DNA of 44,482 nucleotides from Hydrogenophaga taeniospiralis CCUG 15921 (GCF_001592305.1 NZ_BCWR01000025.1:1-44482); one strand, 5' to 3'; shown: positions 25,043-34,385, counted from the stretch's first letter. Notes: generated by a model from the sequence alone, not told the origin. Translations and numbers: made by a program.

Positions 25043-26011
25043 ATGCTGCTGCCATCGCTTGCCATCCTTGCCGGTCTGTTGCTGCTGGTCTGGAGCGCCG
25101 ACCGTTTCGTGGCCGGCGCCTCGGCCGCCGCCCGGCACTTCGCCATGCCCCCCTTGCTGGTGGGCATGCTGGTCGTCGGCTTTGGCACCTCGGCACCCGA
25201 GATGGTGGTGTCGGTGCTGGCGGCTGCGCAGGGCAATCCCGGGCTGGCACTGGGCAACGCCTGGGGCTCCAACATCGTCAACATGGCGCTGATCCTGGGC
25301 GTGACGGCGCTGCTCGCGCCGGTGCTGGTGCAGTCGGTGATCCTGCGCAAGGAGCTGCCGATCCTGATGGCGGTGACCGCGTTGACCGCCCTGCTGGTCT
25401 GGGACGGGGTGCTGTCGCGGCTCGACGCGGCCGGGCTGCTGCTGGTGTTCGCCGGACTGGTGAGCTGGTCCATCGTCGAGGCCCGCCGCAACAAGGGCGA
25501 CACCCTGGCCAGGGAGACGGCCACCGAGCTGCGCGCGCACGCCATGCCCTTGCGGCGCGCGCTGGTGCTGCTCGTGGTGGGGCTGCTGGTGCTGGTGGGC
25601 AGCTCGCGCATGCTGGTGTGGGGCGCGGTGGACATCGCGCAGTCGCTCGGTGTGAGCGACCTCGTCATTGGCCTGACGGTGGTGGCCGTCGGCACCTCGC
25701 TGCCCGAGCTGGCGTCCTGCGTGGCGGCCGCACGCAAGGGGGAAGACGACATTGCCCTGGGCAACATCCTGGGCTCCTGCCTGTTCAACACCCTGGCCGT
25801 GGTGGGCCTGGCCGGGGTCATCGCACCGATCGACGTGGGCACCGAAGTGCTGATCCGGGACTTGCCCGTGATGGCCGGCCTGACGGTGCTGCTGTTCCTG
25901 ATGGGCTGGGGCTTTCGCGGCCCGGGGCGCATCAACCGGGTGGAAGCCGGGGTGCTGCTGACCGCGTACCTGATCTACACCGTGGTCGTGCTGCGGTCCA
26001 TGAGCCCGTGA
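25043..26011 (+). CDS. Calcium/sodium antiporter (CaCA family, YrbG-like)
   Basis: 322 residues, about ten transmembrane helices, inner membrane. The two inverted alpha repeats are clear: GFGTSAPEMVVS with GNAWGSNIVNMALILG, and AVGTSLPELASC with GNILGSCLFNTLAVVG. These hold the ion-binding acidic and Ser/Asn residues. Starts 38 bases from the divergent endolysin-like gene, so both promoters must be compact. Confidence 0.93.
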   Translation: MLLPSLAILAGLLLLVWSADRFVAGASAAARHFAMPPLLVGMLVVGFGTSAPEMVVSVLAAAQGNPGLALGNAWGSNIVNMALILGVTALLAPVLVQSVILRKELPILMAVTALTALLVWDGVLSRLDAAGLLLVFAGLVSWSIVEARRNKGDTLARETATELRAHAMPLRRALVLLVVGLLVLVGSSRMLVWGAVDIAQSLGVSDLVIGLTVVAVGTSLPELASCVAAARKGEDDIALGNILGSCLFNTLAVVGLAGVIAPIDVGTEVLIRDLPVMAGLTVLLFLMGWGFRGPGRINRVEAGVLLTAYLIYTVVVLRSMSP

Positions 26012-26036
26012 CCGCACTCGACCCCGCCAAGGCCCA

Positions 26037-26957
26037 TCAGCCGCGCAGCCCCTCGGCCACCGTGGGGTAACGCAAGCGCAGACCGAGCTCGGTCTTCATG
26101 CGCTGGTTGTGCAGCCGGCGCGACTCGCTCATGAAGCTCAGCAGCACCAGCGGCAGCTGGTCGCCCGCCGCGTCCCGCGCGACGCGGGGCGGCCGGGGCA
26201 GGCCGTAGAGATCGGCCGCGAGATCGAAGTAGTCGCCCATCTTCAGCTCGGTGTCGTCCGAGACGTTGACGTTGCGCTGCGGCCGCCCGCGCCAGAGCGC
26301 CAGCACACAGGCGCGCGCCAGGTCGTCGGCGTGGATGTGGTTGGTGTGCACGTCGTCCTCGGCCCGCAGCACCGGTGTACCGCGCAGCAGGCGCTCGCGC
26401 GGCGTGCCGCCTTCGCGGTCGGGCGCGTAGATGCCGGGGATGCGCAGCGCCGTGGTGCGCACGCCGGTGGCGCGGCCGAGCCAGTGCACCGCGGCTTCGG
26501 CGTCCACCCGGCGCCAGGCGCGCGGCGTGAGCGGCTGGGCGGGAGTGGCTTCGCTCACCCAGCGGCCCTGCCGGTCGCCATAGACCCCGCTGGTGGAGCC
26601 GTACACCAGCGCGGCGGGCAAGGAGCGTTGCGCCAGCGCCCGCACCAGGGCGCGGGTGCGCGGGTCCAGCCGCCAGTCGGCCAGCTCGCCCGAGGGCGGC
26701 GGGGCCAGGTGCAGCACCCGTGTACCCAGCCCCGCCAGGCGGCGCAGGCTGCGCGCATCGTCCAGGTCGCCCGACAAGGGCGTGATGCCTTGCGCCCGCA
26801 ACGCCGCCTGGCGCTCGGGCGTGGAGCTCAGGGCGAGCAGGCGCACACGCCGACCGCCGCCCAGCGCACGCGCCGCGCGCAGCCCCACGTCGCCGCAGCC
26901 AATGATCAAGACCCGTTCACGCCGGAAGCGTGCGGGCAAAGCGCCGATGAGGCTCAT
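26037..26957 (-). CDS. SDR / NAD-dependent epimerase family protein
   Basis: 306 residues. Extended SDR fold with an N-terminal dinucleotide motif RVLIIGCGDVGLRAARAL and the STSGVYGDRQG block; HTNHIHADDLARAC is the usual C-terminal motif. It resembles YeeZ-like epimerases of unknown substrate. The start at 26957 (MSLIGALPARF) is preferred over an upstream in-frame Met. Confidence 0.85.
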   Translation of the reverse strand: MSLIGALPARFRRERVLIIGCGDVGLRAARALGGGRRVRLLALSSTPERQAALRAQGITPLSGDLDDARSLRRLAGLGTRVLHLAPPPSGELADWRLDPRTRALVRALAQRSLPAALVYGSTSGVYGDRQGRWVSEATPAQPLTPRAWRRVDAEAAVHWLGRATGVRTTALRIPGIYAPDREGGTPRERLLRGTPVLRAEDDVHTNHIHADDLARACVLALWRGRPQRNVNVSDDTELKMGDYFDLAADLYGLPRPPRVARDAAGDQLPLVLLSFMSESRRLHNQRMKTELGLRLRYPTVAEGLRG

Positions 26958-27040
26958 GCGAGTTCCGAATTTGCGACAATCTTTGTTTGCTTGCGCGCTG
27001 TGGTGCCCGCTTGTGCACCACCTCACCCAGAACCGCCAGT

Positions 27041-28072
27041 ATGACATTCACCATCACCGTCCAGCCCAGTGGACGCGCGTTCGAAGCCCTCCCCGAAGAA
27101 ACCATCCTCGCCGCCGGCATCCGTCAGGGCATCGGCCTGCCCTACGGTTGCAAGGACGGCGCCTGCGGCTCCTGCAAATGCAAGCTGCTCAGTGGCAACG
27201 TGGTCCACGGGGCGCACCAGGCCAAAGCCCTGAGCGCCGAAGAAGAAGCCGCCGGCTACGTGCTGACCTGCTGCGGCGTGGCACGGAACGACGTGGTGCT
27301 CGAATCGCGCCAGGTCACCGAGGCCGGCGCCTTCCCCATCAAGAAAATGCCGGTGCGCGTGAACACGCTGGAGCGGGTTTCGCCCGATGTGATCGTGATG
27401 CGCCTGCAACTGCCCGCCAGCGACACCTTCCAGTACCACGCTGGCCAGTATGTGGAGTTCCTGCTGCGCGACGGCGAGCGCCGCAGCTACTCCATGGCCA
27501 ACGCGCCCCACACCCAGGCCACGCAGCCCGGCCTCGAACTGCACCTGCGCCACATGCCAGGGGGCAAGTTCACCGACCACGTGTTCAGCGCGATGAAGGA
27601 AAAGGACATCCTGCGCATCGAGGGCCCCTACGGCGGTTTCTTCCTGCGTGAAGACAGCGAGCTGCCGCTGATCCTGCTGGCCTCGGGCACCGGTTTCGCC
27701 CCCATCAAGGCCATCATCGAGCACATGCAATTCAAGGGCATCACGCGCCCCGCCACCCTGTACTGGGGTGGCCGCCGCCCGGCCGATCTGTACCAGAGCG
27801 CCTGGATCGAGGCGCAGCTCGCCAGCATGCCGAACCTGCGTTACGTGCCGGTGGTCTCCGACGCCCTGCCCGAAGACGGCTGGAGCGGGCGCACCGGCTT
27901 CGTGCACCAGGCCGTGCTGCAGGACTTCCCCGACCTCTCGGGCCACCAGGTCTATGCCTGCGGCGCGCCCATCGTGGTGGAGTCGGCCAAGCGCGACTAC
28001 GTGGCGCAGGCCGGACTGCCCGAAGAAGCCTTCTTCGCCGACGCGTTCACCAGCGCCGCCGACAAGGTGTGA
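27041..28072 (+). CDS. 2Fe-2S/FAD oxidoreductase (CDP-6-deoxy-3,4-glucoseen reductase-like)
   Basis: 343 residues. The N-terminal plant-type ferredoxin has CKDGACGSCKCK and a later Cys (LTCCGV). The FAD domain has RSYSMAN, and the NAD domain has LILLASGTGFAPIKAI and YACGAPIVVESAK. It transfers electrons from NAD(P)H through FAD to a 2Fe-2S centre; the partner is unknown. Related proteins include AscD and phenol hydroxylase reductases. Confidence 0.88.
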   Translation: MTFTITVQPSGRAFEALPEETILAAGIRQGIGLPYGCKDGACGSCKCKLLSGNVVHGAHQAKALSAEEEAAGYVLTCCGVARNDVVLESRQVTEAGAFPIKKMPVRVNTLERVSPDVIVMRLQLPASDTFQYHAGQYVEFLLRDGERRSYSMANAPHTQATQPGLELHLRHMPGGKFTDHVFSAMKEKDILRIEGPYGGFFLREDSELPLILLASGTGFAPIKAIIEHMQFKGITRPATLYWGGRRPADLYQSAWIEAQLASMPNLRYVPVVSDALPEDGWSGRTGFVHQAVLQDFPDLSGHQVYACGAPIVVESAKRDYVAQAGLPEEAFFADAFTSAADKV

Positions 28073-28143
28073 GTCCCGGCAGCGGCCCGCTGTTCGTGAC
28101 ATCCGCGTCCTCTCACCGACCCCACCCCTCAGAAGACCACACC

Positions 28144-29124
28144 ATGCTGAACCGCCGCCAGCTCATCACTTCCATGGCCCTGGCCACCTCGGTGCTGGCG
28201 TTGCCCACGCTGGCGCACGCCCAAGCCAGTGGTACCACACGCATCGTGGTGCCGTTCGCCCCCGGTGGCCCGATCGACGTGACGGCGCGCATCCTGGCCG
28301 ATGCCGTCAAGGGATCGCTGGGCACCGTGATCGTGGAGAACAAGCCGGGTGCGGGCGGCAACATCGGCGTGAGCGCCGTGGCCAAGGCCGCACCCGATGG
28401 CCTCACGCTGGGCATCGCGACTACTGCCTCGCACGGCATCAACCCCTGGCTGTTCAGCAAGCTGCCCTACGACCCGGCCAAGGACTTCGCGCCCGTCACG
28501 CAGATGCTGCGTGTGCCCAACGTGCTGGTGATGAACGCCGAGACGGCGACGCGCCTGCGCATCCACAGCTTGGCCGACCTGATCGCCTACGGCAAGGCCA
28601 ACCCGGGCAAGCTCAACTACGGCTCGGGTGGCAACGGCAGCGCCGGCCACCTTGCGGGCGAGCTGTTCAAGAACCAGGCCGGCGTGTACGCCGTGCACAT
28701 CCCCTACAACGGCGGCAACCCGGCTCAACTGGGCCTGCTCTCGGGCCAGGTCGATTTCAACTTCGACAACCTCGCCACCGCCGCGGCCAACATCCGCTCG
28801 GGCAAGCTCAAGGCCCTGGCCGTGACCACCGCGCAGCGCAGCAGCGTGGTGCCCGACGTGCCCACCGTGGCCGCCACCCTGCCCGGTTTCGAGATCGACA
28901 CCTGGTGGGGCCTGGTCGTGCCCGCCGGCACGCCGGCCGAGACGGTGCGCAAGCTCAACACGGCCTTCAGCGAGGCCCTGAAGTCGCCCGAGGTGAAAAC
29001 CCGCTTCGCCAACCTGATGGCCGAGCCCGCCCCCAGCACGCCCGAGGCTTTCAGCGAATTCATGAACCGCGAGCGCGCCAAATACCAGCGCATGGTCAAG
29101 CTCAGCGGCGCGAAGGTGGATTGA
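28144..29124 (+). CDS. Bug-family tripartite tricarboxylate transporter substrate-binding protein
   Basis: 326 residues. A signal peptide (MLNRRQLITSMALATSVLA to AHAQA) directs export to the periplasm. The mature start RIVVPFAPGGPIDVTAR and VIVENKPGAGGNIG are Bug signatures. It binds a carboxylate-type ligand. No TctA/TctB membrane components are adjacent, so it is an orphan receptor, common in Burkholderiales. Confidence 0.93.
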   Translation: MLNRRQLITSMALATSVLALPTLAHAQASGTTRIVVPFAPGGPIDVTARILADAVKGSLGTVIVENKPGAGGNIGVSAVAKAAPDGLTLGIATTASHGINPWLFSKLPYDPAKDFAPVTQMLRVPNVLVMNAETATRLRIHSLADLIAYGKANPGKLNYGSGGNGSAGHLAGELFKNQAGVYAVHIPYNGGNPAQLGLLSGQVDFNFDNLATAAANIRSGKLKALAVTTAQRSSVVPDVPTVAATLPGFEIDTWWGLVVPAGTPAETVRKLNTAFSEALKSPEVKTRFANLMAEPAPSTPEAFSEFMNRERAKYQRMVKLSGAKVD

Positions 29125-29136
29125 AGGGGACCGGGA

Positions 29137-29154
29137 AGCGGGGCCGGCCCCGCT
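29137..29154. terminator. Palindromic terminator between Bug and lipoprotein genes
   Basis: AGCGGGGCCGGCCCCGCT, an 18-base self-complementary palindrome between two convergent stop codons (29124 and 29164). Confidence 0.6.
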
Positions 29155-29163
29155 CCTCAGGGA

Positions 29164-29712
29164 TCAGCGCTTGATGAGCGCCAGGCTCTCGGCCAGTTCT
29201 TCGGTCACGTCTCCCAGCTTTTCGGCCGCGTCTTCGTAGAAGTTGCCACCGAACGCGCCACCGCGTTTGGTGTCGCTTTCCTGCTGTGTCGCGACCACCT
29301 GGCCCGAGCGGGCATCGATGGCTTCAAGGGAAAAATCGGCCGTGGCTTTGCCCGCGCCCACAATGCCGCCGACCCAGCGCAAAGCCTGGTTCCCCGGGTC
29401 GTAGCTGACCTTGGCCTGGACCACGACCACGCCTTCGCGCTGACCAGGTTGTTCGCTCAACACCTCCAGGCCGCTCTCTTTCAACGCTTGCTGGATCACG
29501 CCGGGCAGCCTCTTCTCAAAGACCTGTTTGTCCTGCACACGGGTGTTGTCGGGGTTCTTGTCCAGCAGGGTCACAGAGACCGTTGAAACATAGGCATGCG
29601 TGTATTTGCCGGGCAGGTCCGGTGCCGCGGATTTGTCGGGGCTGGAACCACACGCGGTCAACGCCACCGCGGTCAAAACCAGAGCAGCGGCACGAATCAT
29701 TGAACGAGACAT
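29164..29712 (-). CDS. Lipoprotein, DUF4410-like
   Basis: 182 residues with a lipoprotein signal; the lipobox LTAC places the acylated Cys near 21. The mature part has VQAKVSYDPGNQALRWVGG and a beta-rich body in the style of DUF4410 proteins. Probably outer-membrane or periplasmic. The start at 29712 is inside a slightly longer frame beginning at 29745. Role unknown. Confidence 0.7.
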   Translation of the reverse strand: MSRSMIRAAALVLTAVALTACGSSPDKSAAPDLPGKYTHAYVSTVSVTLLDKNPDNTRVQDKQVFEKRLPGVIQQALKESGLEVLSEQPGQREGVVVVQAKVSYDPGNQALRWVGGIVGAGKATADFSLEAIDARSGQVVATQQESDTKRGGAFGGNFYEDAAEKLGDVTEELAESLALIKR

Positions 29713-29794
29713 CAATAGCTTCCCAAAAATAGGGCTCTTCCACATGAGAGCCCGCAGGGATTCTAGTGATGGCGCCAGCAGCCTCCCTGGTGGT

Positions 29795-30415
29795 TCAGCG
29801 CGCCTCGTCCAGCAGCTTTTTCACGTCGCTGGCCAGCGCCTGGGCGCCGCTGCCGTAGCGGGTGTACAGGCGCACGCGACCCTGCGTGTCGTAGACGTAG
29901 CTGCCCGCGGAGTGGTCCATGGTGTAGCTGGTGGGTGTCTTGCCGTCGACCTTCTTGTAGTAGATGCGGAAGCTCTTGGCCAGCGCGGGCAATGCGTCGG
30001 GCGCGGCGTACAGCGCCAGAAAGCCAGGATCGAAGCTGGCCATGTAGGCCTTCATCACCTCGGGCGTGTCGCGCTCCGGGTCCACGCTCACGAACAGGCC
30101 TTGCAGACGCTCGCCGTCGGCGCCCAGCAGGCGCTTGGCCTCGGCCAGCTCGCTCATCGAGGTGGGGCACACGTCGGGGCACTGCGTATAGCCGAAGAAG
30201 ACCACCACGACCTTGCCCTGGAAGTCGGCCAAGGTGCGCAGCTTGCCGTCATGGTCGGTCAGCGAGAAGCCGGTGGCGTAGTCGGCGCCGGTGATGTCGA
30301 TGCTGGAGAAGCCCGAGGCCGTGGCGTCGGCGGGTTTGTCGGAGCAGGCCGCGAGCAGCAAACCACTCAGAGCCAGCACAAGGCAACCACGGCGGAGAAG
30401 AGATGTCGGTTTCAT
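29795..30415 (-). CDS. SCO1/SenC family copper chaperone
   Basis: 206 residues, lipoprotein (lipobox LAAC, Cys24). Thioredoxin fold with CxxxC in TQCPDVCP (Cys79, Cys83) and the metal His168 in MDHSAG. It delivers copper to the CuA site of cytochrome c oxidase or acts as a thiol reductase. It is the last gene of the oxidase assembly cluster, following heme O synthase across a repeat. Confidence 0.93.
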   Translation of the reverse strand: MKPTSLLRRGCLVLALSGLLLAACSDKPADATASGFSSIDITGADYATGFSLTDHDGKLRTLADFQGKVVVVFFGYTQCPDVCPTSMSELAEAKRLLGADGERLQGLFVSVDPERDTPEVMKAYMASFDPGFLALYAAPDALPALAKSFRIYYKKVDGKTPTSYTMDHSAGSYVYDTQGRVRLYTRYGSGAQALASDVKKLLDEAR

Positions 30416-30440
30416 GGCAGTACGGCAGGCATGCTACCCA

Positions 30441-30516
30441 GGACACCGCGGAACCGGCTCTGCCGGGCCGCTGGTGTCGCCCCCTTGAGGGGGTCGCGCG
30501 AAGCGCGGCGGGGGTG
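30441..30516 (-). repeat. Stop-adjacent palindromic repeat, copy 4
   Basis: Begins GGACACCGCGGAACCGGC and ends GCGGCGGGGGTG three bases from the ctaB stop (30519-30521). Internal stems: GGACACC..GGTGTC with CCGGC..GCCGG inside, CCCCCTTGAGGGGG, and CGCGCGAAGCGCG. This is the cleanest copy in the window. Confidence 0.8.
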
Positions 30517-30518
30517 TT

Positions 30519-31424
30519 TCACAAGTAATGATCGATGAGAAGCGCCGCGAACAGCAGCGAGAGGTGGATCAGCGAAAAACGGAAGGTCTTGCGGGCGAAC
30601 GCATCGGAGTAGTGGCGCCAGAGCACAAACGCGTAGCCACAGAAACCGATGCTCAGGGCCACCGCGGCCACCAGGTAGAACCAGCCGCTCATGCGCATGA
30701 TGAAGGGCATGAGGCAGGCAGCGAACAGCACCAGGGTGTAGAGGAAGATCTGCAGCCGCGTGAACTCGGAGCCGTGCGTCACCGGCAGCATGGGCAGGCC
30801 CGACTTGCGGTAGTCCTCCACGCGGTACAAGGCCAATGCCCAGAAGTGCGGCGGCGTCCAGAGGAAGATGATGAGGAACAGGATCAGGGCTTCGGGCGAC
30901 ACCACGCCGGTCATGGCGGCCCAGCCCAGCACCGGCGGCATGGCGCCCGAAGCGCCACCGATCACGATGTTCTGCGGCGTGAGCGGTTTGAGGATGACGG
31001 TGTAGACCACGGCGTAACCGACGAAGGTGGCAAAGGTCAGCCACATGGTGAGCGGATTCACCCAGAAGTACAGCACGGCCGAACCGGCGCCGCACAACAC
31101 GGCCGAGAAACTGAGCGTCTTGGCGTTGGTGAGCTGGCCCTTGGCGGTCGGGCGCCAGGCGGTGCGCTTCATCTTGGCATCGATCTGCTGCTCCACCACG
31201 CAGTTGAACGCGGCGGCCGCGCCGGCCACCAGCCAGATGCCCAACGACGCGAGGGCGGCCAGCCGCAGCTCGGCCCACGTGGGCACGCCGGGCACGGCCA
31301 GCACCATGCCGATGAGCGCGCAGAACACGATGAGCTGGATCACGCGTGGCTTGGTCAGCGCATAGAACTGCCGCCAGGTGGGCGGCAGGACAACGGCGGC
31401 GGGGGTGGAGGACGCGGAGCTCAT
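30519..31424 (-). CDS. ctaB: Protoheme IX farnesyltransferase (heme O synthase)
   Basis: 301 residues, UbiA-type polytopic prenyltransferase in the inner membrane. ALTKPRVIQLIVFCA is the N-terminal motif, and NCVVEQQIDAKMKRT is the first Asp-rich block; HFWALALYRVEDYRK is also characteristic. Makes heme O for heme A synthase, encoded upstream with an ATGA overlap. Start at ATG 31424; the frame extends upstream into ctaA sequence. Confidence 0.96.
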   Translation of the reverse strand: MSSASSTPAAVVLPPTWRQFYALTKPRVIQLIVFCALIGMVLAVPGVPTWAELRLAALASLGIWLVAGAAAAFNCVVEQQIDAKMKRTAWRPTAKGQLTNAKTLSFSAVLCGAGSAVLYFWVNPLTMWLTFATFVGYAVVYTVILKPLTPQNIVIGGASGAMPPVLGWAAMTGVVSPEALILFLIIFLWTPPHFWALALYRVEDYRKSGLPMLPVTHGSEFTRLQIFLYTLVLFAACLMPFIMRMSGWFYLVAAVALSIGFCGYAFVLWRHYSDAFARKTFRFSLIHLSLLFAALLIDHYL

Positions 31425-32575
31425 CGGATCGCCTGGGAGGTGTTGAAGGGGACGGAACGCACGGGGTCGGTGGCGGTTCGGGTGCTGAAGAGCGCGCCCG
31501 TCAACACGATCACCAGCGCGGCGGCGCCACCGGTGTGGCCCACGGCCGCGAGCAGGGGCCAATCGAGCACCACGTTGGTCAGGCCGCTGGCGAATTGCCA
31601 CAGGGCCAGGGCCAGCAGCAGCCGCGCCGTGGTGCGCATGCCGGCCACCGGCCACAGCCGCCAGGCCAGCCAGAACACCGCCGCCAGCACCCCGTAGGCG
31701 CAGAGCCGGTGCACGTAGTGGATGGCGGTGAGCGCGGCAAAGGGGATCGCCTCGCCCAGCGTGTCCAGGCCCAGCGCACGCCACAGCGCGAAACCGCGCT
31801 GGAAGTCCATCTCGGGCCACCAGCTGCCCTGGCAGGTGGGGAACTCGCTGCAGGCAAGCACGGCGTAGTTGGTGCTGACCCAGCCGCCCAGCGCGATCTG
31901 CAGCCACAGCAGCGCAAACACCAGCCCCAGGGCGGTGCGCAGGCGCCCGCTCAGCGACACCGGAGCGGCCGCGCCCGGGCCGGCATGGGCATAACCCGCG
32001 GCCTGGGCGCGCAACAGCGCGAGCAGCACCAGCCCACCCAGCAGGTGCAGGGTCACGATGGCGGGGAACAGCTTCATCGTCACCGTCAGCGCGCCAAACG
32101 CGCCCTGCAGGCAGATCCAGAACAGGGTCAGCAACGGCCAGGCGAAGGACACCGCCAGACGCCGCCGCTCAATCCAGCTCACGATCACCAGCACCAGGAT
32201 CAACACGCCCACGGCCGTGGCCAGGTAGCGGTGGATCATTTCGACCCAGGCCTTGGAGAAGGTGACGGGGCCGCCGGGCATGGCCTCCTGCGCAGCGGCG
32301 ATGGACGCCCCCGCCCCCACCGGGCTCACGCTGCCGTAGCAGCCAGGCCAGTCCGGGCAACCCAGGCCCGAATCGGTCAGGCGGGTGAAGGCGCCAAACA
32401 GCACCAGATCAAAGGTGAGAAACAGGGTGACCAGCGTGAGCACACGCAGGCGTTGCGTGGGCTCGGCGCGGCGGTTGCGCAGCCACACCCAGGCCAGCGG
32501 CCCGAGCGCGATCACCACACCCAGCAGCATGATGCGGGCCACGGGCGCGAGGTCGTACAGGGCTTGGGTCTGCAT
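31421..32575 (-). CDS. ctaA: Heme A synthase (COX15/CtaA)
   Basis: 384 residues, eight transmembrane helices. Heme-ligand histidines appear in EMIHRYLAT, VTLHLLGG, AIHYVHRLCA and VGHTGGA. Extracytoplasmic cysteine pairs GCPDWPGC and CSEFPTC are present. Oxidises heme O to heme A. Translationally coupled to ctaB; the upstream gene ends eight bases before its start. Confidence 0.95.
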   Translation of the reverse strand: MQTQALYDLAPVARIMLLGVVIALGPLAWVWLRNRRAEPTQRLRVLTLVTLFLTFDLVLFGAFTRLTDSGLGCPDWPGCYGSVSPVGAGASIAAAQEAMPGGPVTFSKAWVEMIHRYLATAVGVLILVLVIVSWIERRRLAVSFAWPLLTLFWICLQGAFGALTVTMKLFPAIVTLHLLGGLVLLALLRAQAAGYAHAGPGAAAPVSLSGRLRTALGLVFALLWLQIALGGWVSTNYAVLACSEFPTCQGSWWPEMDFQRGFALWRALGLDTLGEAIPFAALTAIHYVHRLCAYGVLAAVFWLAWRLWPVAGMRTTARLLLALALWQFASGLTNVVLDWPLLAAVGHTGGAAALVIVLTGALFSTRTATDPVRSVPFNTSQAIR

Positions 32576-32583
32576 GGGCGGGG

Positions 32584-33285
32584 TCAGCGGGTCGGCGCCG
32601 GCGCGGCATCGTTCGGCCGGCCCGGCTGGTCCCAGAACGCGGCGGCGCGCATCAGGCGGTCCAGATCGCGCTTGGCCTGCTTGGGGTCGAGCGGAGCGGG
32701 AAAACGCATCATCCAGTTGCCCAGCGGATCCACCAGGTACAGGTGGTCTTCGAGCCGATGGCCCGGCGCGGGCACCAGCCAGGTCGCGAGTTGCTGCGCG
32801 TCGACCTGCAGCACCCGGGCCGCCGACGTGGCCTGGCGCAGCGGCTCGGGCAGCGCGGTGTCGCCGGTGCGCAGCCAGACCCAGTCCAGCCGGTCCTTTT
32901 CCTTGCCCAGGGTTTCGCGCAGCTGGCGCTGCAGGTACAGGCGCTGCTGGCAGGCGTCGTCACAGGCGCTGTCGGCCACGCTGATGAGCAGCCACTGGTC
33001 TTTCAGCGCGGTGAGGGGCACGGCTTGGCCCTGGGCATCGCGGCCGCTGAATGCGGGCAACGGGCGCTGCGGGTCGATCAGTTCACCGTAGTTGCGCCGC
33101 CCCTCGGGCCGGACCACGTAGTAGGTGACATACGAAGCGATCACCGGCGCGGCGCTCACCAGCAGCAGGGCCAGCATCTTCCAGCGACCGGCGCGCGTAC
33201 TCGCTGCGTCGCGTGCGCTGGCCTGGTCGAGTTGCGGCAGGCTGTGCACGGTCAGGGTCAGCGGTTCATCGGGAGTCTGTGCCAT
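32584..33285 (-). CDS. Membrane-anchored SCO-like protein of the oxidase cluster
   Basis: 233 residues, usually left as a hypothetical. One transmembrane helix (about 36-58) leads to a thioredoxin-like domain. ACDDAC gives a CxxxC pair (Cys108, Cys112), and EDHLYLVDPLGNW gives a His181 in the position of the SCO metal ligand. These three residues are the SCO copper set, so a second copper chaperone is likely. It overlaps the surf1 gene by 20 bases and is followed by ctaA. Confidence 0.78.
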   Translation of the reverse strand: MAQTPDEPLTLTVHSLPQLDQASARDAASTRAGRWKMLALLLVSAAPVIASYVTYYVVRPEGRRNYGELIDPQRPLPAFSGRDAQGQAVPLTALKDQWLLISVADSACDDACQQRLYLQRQLRETLGKEKDRLDWVWLRTGDTALPEPLRQATSAARVLQVDAQQLATWLVPAPGHRLEDHLYLVDPLGNWMMRFPAPLDPKQAKRDLDRLMRAAAFWDQPGRPNDAAPAPTR

Positions 33286-34006
33286 GGGGTTTGCGCGATC
33301 GGCGGGGGGAAAGGAATTGGAACCAGACATACAGGAAACCCGCGAGGGCACACAGGCCAAACCACTGGAAGGCGTAACCGTGGTGTCTGGAGACGTCGGC
33401 CCCGGTACGGGGCCAGTCGCGTTGCAGACCGTCGGCAGCGTCGCCGGTCTGCAGAACGGAAACGTTCAACAGGGACAGCCCGGTCTCCTGCGCAAACGCT
33501 GCAAGCTCGATATTTTGCCGGATCGTCCCGGTGCCTGCCTCGCCCAGCTGGTATAGCTGGCCCGGTGGCGGGGCCAAACGCCCTTCGATGTGGACTTCGC
33601 CCGTGGGTGTGTCGATGACCGGCAGGCGGCTGCGGTCGTTGAAATCGCGCGGCACCCAGCCGCGCTGCACCAGCACCGCCCGCTCGCTGCCCGTGATGCG
33701 CAGCGGCGTGACCAGGAAGAAGCCGGAGCGCCCGCCCATCTGCCGGTTGTCCAGAAACACACTGGCCTCGGGCACCCAGCGCCCGTTCAGCGCCACCGGG
33801 CGGTGCAGGCCGGCCTGCGGGTCGGGTGCCTGCAACAGATCCGGCCCGCCCCAGGCCGCCAACTGGCCGCGCTGGTCGATCAGATCGTGCAGGGCCTGCT
33901 TCTGCGCCGCGCGGCCGAGCTGCCACACGCCCAGGGCGGCCGTCACCGCCATGGTGATGGCCGTGGCGACCGTGACGAGCCAGAAACGCAGGCGGCGGGA
34001 AGTCAT
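33266..34006 (-). CDS. SURF1 family cytochrome oxidase biogenesis protein
   Basis: 246 residues with transmembrane helices at each end. LGVWQLGRAAQK, FLDNRQMGGRSGFFLVTPL and VQRGWVPRDF are SURF1 blocks, and the C-terminus has HHGYAFQWFGLCAL. Helps insert heme A into subunit I. Start at ATG 34006. It is divergent from a small twin-membrane protein. Confidence 0.93.
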   Translation of the reverse strand: MTSRRLRFWLVTVATAITMAVTAALGVWQLGRAAQKQALHDLIDQRGQLAAWGGPDLLQAPDPQAGLHRPVALNGRWVPEASVFLDNRQMGGRSGFFLVTPLRITGSERAVLVQRGWVPRDFNDRSRLPVIDTPTGEVHIEGRLAPPPGQLYQLGEAGTGTIRQNIELAAFAQETGLSLLNVSVLQTGDAADGLQRDWPRTGADVSRHHGYAFQWFGLCALAGFLYVWFQFLSPRRSRKPHGTDSR

Positions 34007-34051
34007 GCGGGAACGCCCGGGTGGGTGGAAAAGAAACCGATAATCGCACGC

Positions 34052-34291
34052 ATGAAAATACTCGTCATCGCGGCCTTCGTCGCCATCCTTGGCAGCCTGG
34101 TGGCCGCGCTGGTTTTCATGATGCGGGGGGGTGAAGAGGACTCGCCCGACGGCGGCAACAAACCGCGCAAGAACCACATGGCGCGTGCGCTGGCGTTTCG
34201 CGTCGGCTTTTCCATCCTGCTGTTCGTGGTGGTGTTGGTCAGCTACCTGATGGGCTGGATCCAGCCCACCGGCCTGCCACTGCAACGCTGA
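34052..34291 (+). CDS. Twin transmembrane protein (DUF2909-like)
   Basis: 79 residues with two transmembrane helices (1-24 and about 51-68) joined by a charged loop (GGEEDSPDGGNKPRKN). It is the only plus-strand gene in the oxidase block, between surf1 and subunit III. Small proteins of this type are standard in Burkholderiales oxidase clusters; an assembly role is inferred. Confidence 0.85.
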   Translation: MKILVIAAFVAILGSLVAALVFMMRGGEEDSPDGGNKPRKNHMARALAFRVGFSILLFVVVLVSYLMGWIQPTGLPLQR

Positions 34292-34313
34292 TTCTGTTCA
34301 GCAACCGCCCACC

Positions 34314-34345
34314 AGCAAAAAAGCGCCTGCGGGCGCTTTTTTGCT
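34314..34345. terminator. Bidirectional intrinsic terminator
   Basis: AGCAAAAAAGCGCC, short loop, GGCGCTTTTTTGCT. Lies between the convergent twin-membrane gene and subunit III gene; T tracts occur on both strands. Confidence 0.9.
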
Positions 34346-34385
34346 GCATGCATGGATGGGGTGGCGCACCACCCCAGGCGGTGAA

